DNA of 64,000 bases, taken from the NCBI GenBank assembly GCA_900149785.2, contig FSSI02000018.1, positions 1-64,000 of the forward strand, in the 5' to 3' direction. A model generated the notes under the pieces. It saw only the letters and a list, made by a program, of their open reading frames with translations, had not been told where the DNA came from and did no database searches. Below are positions 61,502 to 64,000 of the stretch, piece after piece (position 1 is the first letter of the stretch; the number at the start of each line of letters is the position of its first letter). A program made the position numbers and the translations under genes. The DNA is from Sodalinema lacuna_A. Lineage in GTDB: Bacteria; Cyanobacteriota; Cyanobacteriia; Cyanobacteriales; Geitlerinemataceae.

Positions 61502-62458
61502 CTAGGACGAGGAACCCCGACGGCGGCGACTTCCCCGAGAGACGGCGCGGGTTGACACATCAAATTCGAGTAATGCACCAATGGCAAAGAAGACCCCAGT
61601 AAAGGTGAAAAAGACTTCGAGCAAATCCCCACTTTCATAATTGGGGATATTCTTGTCGGCGTACTTAAACCACATATCGGCGATGTACTGAGAGAACGCC
61701 GCTGCTGCAATCATGCGCCAGGACTGAGAAAACCGCCCTCCCCAGAAGGCCAACAACAACACCGCCGCAATAATCAACAGCAGCACATCAAGGACCACAT
61801 AGAGTAGGTTCAGAGGCGGTCCAAGGGGTTCGAGTTGTCGTTCTAGGCTAATCACCCATTCAGGTGCAGGACGTGCGGTCTCAATCACCTCAGTGGTTTC
61901 AGCCGCCGCACTCGCACTATCAAAATCTAAGCTAAAGTCGAAGGGATAGGAGAGCCAACCGGCAAAGGCCATACCCGCCACGGCGATGGCCAGGATAACA
62001 CCCCATTGCCATAATTCCAGGTTCAGTCGCCGCGATCGCACCGCTAGGAGCATTCCCACGGTCAGACATAAATAGCTGGCGACATAAAACAGGTCTCCAG
62101 GAGAGACGGCCGGGTCAAGTTCCCAGTACAGTTCCCACCAACTAAAAAAGAGATTACCGATAAAGAAGGAAATCATCCCCAAGCCAAGGCCGAGCCAGAC
62201 ATTCCGACCACTGGCAATTTTATTACTCAGACCATTGCGTAAACAGAGGACTCCCGCAAACGCGAACGCCACCTGTTCCGAGAGCAACGTCCCAATCCCA
62301 TACCAAAAGGGACGGCCTTCACCGGGAACAGTGACACTAAACAGCAGGAAAAACAGCAGAGCCAAAACGCCCCACATCACGGACAGTAAGACTAAGTTCG
62401 AGGTTGATAACCAGGATTTCAACCCATTCGTATTGGTTTTCTCAGAGGTGCTACTCAT
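61502..62458 (-). CDS. conserved multi-pass membrane protein, 318 aa
   Basis: 318 residues with about eight membrane helices. The PGDLFYVASYLCLTVGMLLAV segment resembles integral-membrane sensory domains found in front of signalling domains, but here it stands alone and ends in a basic Ser/Arg tail (SRGSRRRRGSSS). A periplasmic loop of about 60 residues, acidic and Ala-rich, interrupts the helices around 180-215. Function unknown. It is upstream of the HTH gene in the same operon. Confidence 0.75.
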   Translation of the reverse strand: MSSTSEKTNTNGLKSWLSTSNLVLLSVMWGVLALLFFLLFSVTVPGEGRPFWYGIGTLLSEQVAFAFAGVLCLRNGLSNKIASGRNVWLGLGLGMISFFIGNLFFSWWELYWELDPAVSPGDLFYVASYLCLTVGMLLAVRSRRLNLELWQWGVILAIAVAGMAFAGWLSYPFDFSLDFDSASAAAETTEVIETARPAPEWVISLERQLEPLGPPLNLLYVVLDVLLLIIAAVLLLAFWGGRFSQSWRMIAAAAFSQYIADMWFKYADKNIPNYESGDLLEVFFTFTGVFFAIGALLEFDVSTRAVSRGSRRRRGSSS

Positions 62459-62579
62459 AAAACATTTCAGAGGCTAATAGCGTGCTAGCAGTGATCTCGG
62501 CAAGAATCCCCAGACGACCTTGATTCACCCAGATCTTCGAGGGTACAACGGCTTGCCGGAAACCGGGGAGCATCAATCG

Positions 62580-63257
62580 TTAGTCCCCGGCCCAGAGTTT
62601 GCCGAGGGGGGATTGATTCATCCAATTGATAAATTGGACGCGATCGCCATCGGGTAAGTCTTCGAGAGCATCAATGGCACGTCCAGCAAAATTCGGATTG
62701 CCAAAATAGTCTTTTCCGATGCGATACAGTTCTTGAAGTAGGGTATTGAGGTGATGTTCCTGCCAAGGGGGAACTTTACCACCATCGAGGGGATCTTGTT
62801 CCAAGAGGTTTTCGACTTCCCCGGGTGCGATCGCCTGTGGAAAGTTCCATTGTTGGAACACCTTGGCAATTTCCTTCTCAAACGCACTGGCCTGTCGAGT
62901 CCCTAGGAGGTCTTCGACATCGAAGTAAACCGCTTGTAGGAGGAGCAATGAAGCTTGTGTGAACGAGGCCGCAGCGGCAACCGATACATCATCGCTGCTC
63001 GGCTCTCCACTGATTTGTTCTAAACGAACCTTGCCCCAAACACTATAGCGATCAGGTTCTTCGAGCAGAACACAGGCCTTGCCCCGATTGTCGGTTAAAT
63101 CCCGCCAAAACGAGCGAGCTTCTTCAGCTTGATTGGCATTAAACACACTAATCAGGCGAAAGGTTTGCCCTTGATATTTAAGAACCGGAACCGGTTGACC
63201 GGATTTAGGGTGCTGGACACTGGTAATTTCAACATCCTGCCTTTTTAGAATAAACAT
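62580..63257 (-). CDS. conserved cyanobacterial protein, Npun_F0813-like
   Basis: 225 residues from the ATG at 63257 (MFILKRQDVEITSV); the frame extends to 63341 but homologues begin here. The sequence VPVLKYQGQTFRLISVFNANQAEEARSFWRDLTDNRGKACVLLEEPDRYSVWGKVR recalls the Npun_F0813 family of cyanobacterial hypotheticals. Mixed alpha/beta, soluble. The family is widespread in cyanobacteria but has no assigned function that I know. Recognition is from memory, hence moderate confidence in the name. It is 121 bp upstream of the 318-aa membrane protein on the same strand. Confidence 0.65.
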   Translation of the reverse strand: MFILKRQDVEITSVQHPKSGQPVPVLKYQGQTFRLISVFNANQAEEARSFWRDLTDNRGKACVLLEEPDRYSVWGKVRLEQISGEPSSDDVSVAAAASFTQASLLLLQAVYFDVEDLLGTRQASAFEKEIAKVFQQWNFPQAIAPGEVENLLEQDPLDGGKVPPWQEHHLNTLLQELYRIGKDYFGNPNFAGRAIDALEDLPDGDRVQFINWMNQSPLGKLWAGD

Positions 63258-63610
63258 GACACTGCCAATTGACTCCGATCGGGGTCGATGGATGGTGTGG
63301 GACACGACAGGTGGGGTGTCGTCAGAGTCGCGACACAGCAAACCATCATATCAACGATGGTACTCGCGCACAGGCATCTGCCCCAAGGGGATCACAGGGA
63401 CGACGCTTACGTCCCCCGACGTCAACCCTATCTCAACTACTGTCGGATGGTTTAGATTTTAGTGTACCCCGTAATTTGCCCTCAACGGACGCGGATGCCA
63501 TTGTTCACTGTTTTTGCCCGGTCAGACTTTTCGATTCCGAGTGGGGTGTGATAGGCTGGGAAGATAGGTTTTCCGAGTTTTCAGGTCTTACAAACTAGGT
63601 CTTACAAGCT
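63258..63610. other. 353-bp gap before the tRNA gene
   Basis: No gene seen. Just upstream of the tRNA, AGGTCTTACAA occurs twice, separated by three bases (63583-63607). Nothing else stands out. Confidence 0.6.
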
Positions 63611-63683
63611 GGGTGCGTAACTCAGGTGGATAGAGTAGCTGCCTTCTAAGCAGCGAGTCGTAGGTTCGAGTCCTACCGCACCC
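63611..63683 (+). tRNA. tRNA-Arg (anticodon TCT)
   Basis: 73 nt with a 7-bp acceptor stem GGGTGCG/CGCACCC, a D-arm ACTC/GAGT, a 5-bp anticodon stem GCTGC/GCAGC with loop CTTCTAA, and a T-arm with TTCGAGT. Anticodon TCT reads AGA. The discriminator-end CCA is not encoded (CCCG follows). Confidence 0.95.
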
Positions 63684-63717
63684 GTTCAGTCTTTTACTAC
63701 ATGGCATCTGCGCGACG

Positions 63718-63999
63718 TTAGCCCACTTCATGAGATTTGAGGTGGGTGGCGGCGGCTTTTAGGGGAGCCAGCAGACTCATGGGCAAGGCAAAACTATTGA
63801 GGGCTTTGGCTCCCAGTCCTGGGCCGTGATAGTCTGTACCGCCGGTAATGAGGAGTGAGTACTGTTGGCATAGCCGCTCTAAGCGCTCCTGTTGCGATCG
63901 CCGATGATGAGGATGATACACCTCAACTCCCATCAGTCCGGCCTCAACCAAATGAGGCAAAACCTCCTCCACCGGTCCCCCGGCGAACAAATAGGGATG
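63718..63999 (-). CDS. PHP-domain phosphoesterase, 3' part
   Basis: About 93 codons of a PHP-domain metallo-phosphoesterase; the gene starts beyond the window. Readable C-terminal motifs are HPYLFAGGPVEEVLPHLVEAGLMGVEVYHPHH and LLITGGTDYHGPG, which contain the late metal ligands of the family. Relatives act as 3'-5' RNA exonucleases or phosphoesterases (RNase AM/YciV type). The rest of the domain lies outside. Convergent with tRNA-Arg. Confidence 0.9.
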   Translation of the reverse strand, partial: HPYLFAGGPVEEVLPHLVEAGLMGVEVYHPHHRRSQQERLERLCQQYSLLITGGTDYHGPGLGAKALNSFALPMSLLAPLKAAATHLKSHEVG

Positions 64000-64000
64000 C

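Overview
The window reads as chromosomal DNA of a filamentous (Oscillatoriales-type) cyanobacterium. Seen directly: the HIP1 octamer GCGATCGC and its core CGATCG recur throughout, and arrays of short 7-bp repeats sit between genes. Gene content agrees: the myxoxanthophyll pair CruF/CruG, cyanophycin synthetase, a helical carotenoid protein with its C-terminal-domain homologue, a Tab2/Atab2 protein, a cyanobacterial chorismate lyase, a CYP110-like P450, an NblB-like HEAT protein and a DevBCA exporter. No phage, integrase, CRISPR array or intact insertion sequence was found. The species cannot be named from this evidence.

Layout. 1-1742: 3' part of uvrB. 1798-3739: an overlapping ATPase/TOPRIM-like pair, a candidate defence module. 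3884-7472: a four-gene set with a membrane spermidine-synthase-like protein and a DUF4178 protein. 7571-9199: NblB-like protein, CBS protein and a 2Fe-2S protein. 9315-14964: P450, ChaN-like lipoprotein, two small membrane proteins, an OmpR-type regulator, a NADAR protein and a Zn-alcohol dehydrogenase. 15179-18936: cruF, cruG and a UbiH-type hydroxylase. 18883-23443: devA, devC and devB facing a tetR gene across two near-identical palindromic operators. 23829-26450: cphA. 26812-36539: an RTX-repeat protein, a TPR/coiled-coil membrane protein, a large TPR-GT41 (SPINDLY) protein, a GT4 glycosyltransferase and a sulfotransferase, probably a surface-glycosylation locus. 36717-39349: an M16 protease pair, one subunit active and one lacking the metal site. 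39806-43640: lepA, a pentapeptide-repeat/GST fusion and chorismate lyase. 43831-48186: cheR-TPR, a double cheW and an A+T-richer DNA adenine methyltransferase. 48187-53572: aat, rpsN, small proteins, a peptidoglycan-binding protein and the HCP/CTDH carotenoid pair. 53721-63999: cysS, selO, two mscS paralogues, a Tab2-like gene, an HTH protein, two conserved proteins of unknown role, tRNA-Arg(TCT) and the end of a PHP-domain gene.

Intergenic DNA is rich in repeats: one perfect 24-unit heptamer array, several shorter arrays, two copies of a MITE-like element with inverted ends, a third MITE-like element of another type, and a palindromic module flanking devC on both sides. The most attractive leads are the ATPase/TOPRIM pair, the HCP-CTDH pair with a terminator between its genes, the pentapeptide-GST fusion, the GT41 locus, and the orphan methyltransferase. 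Names rest on recognised motifs read by eye; no database search was run.
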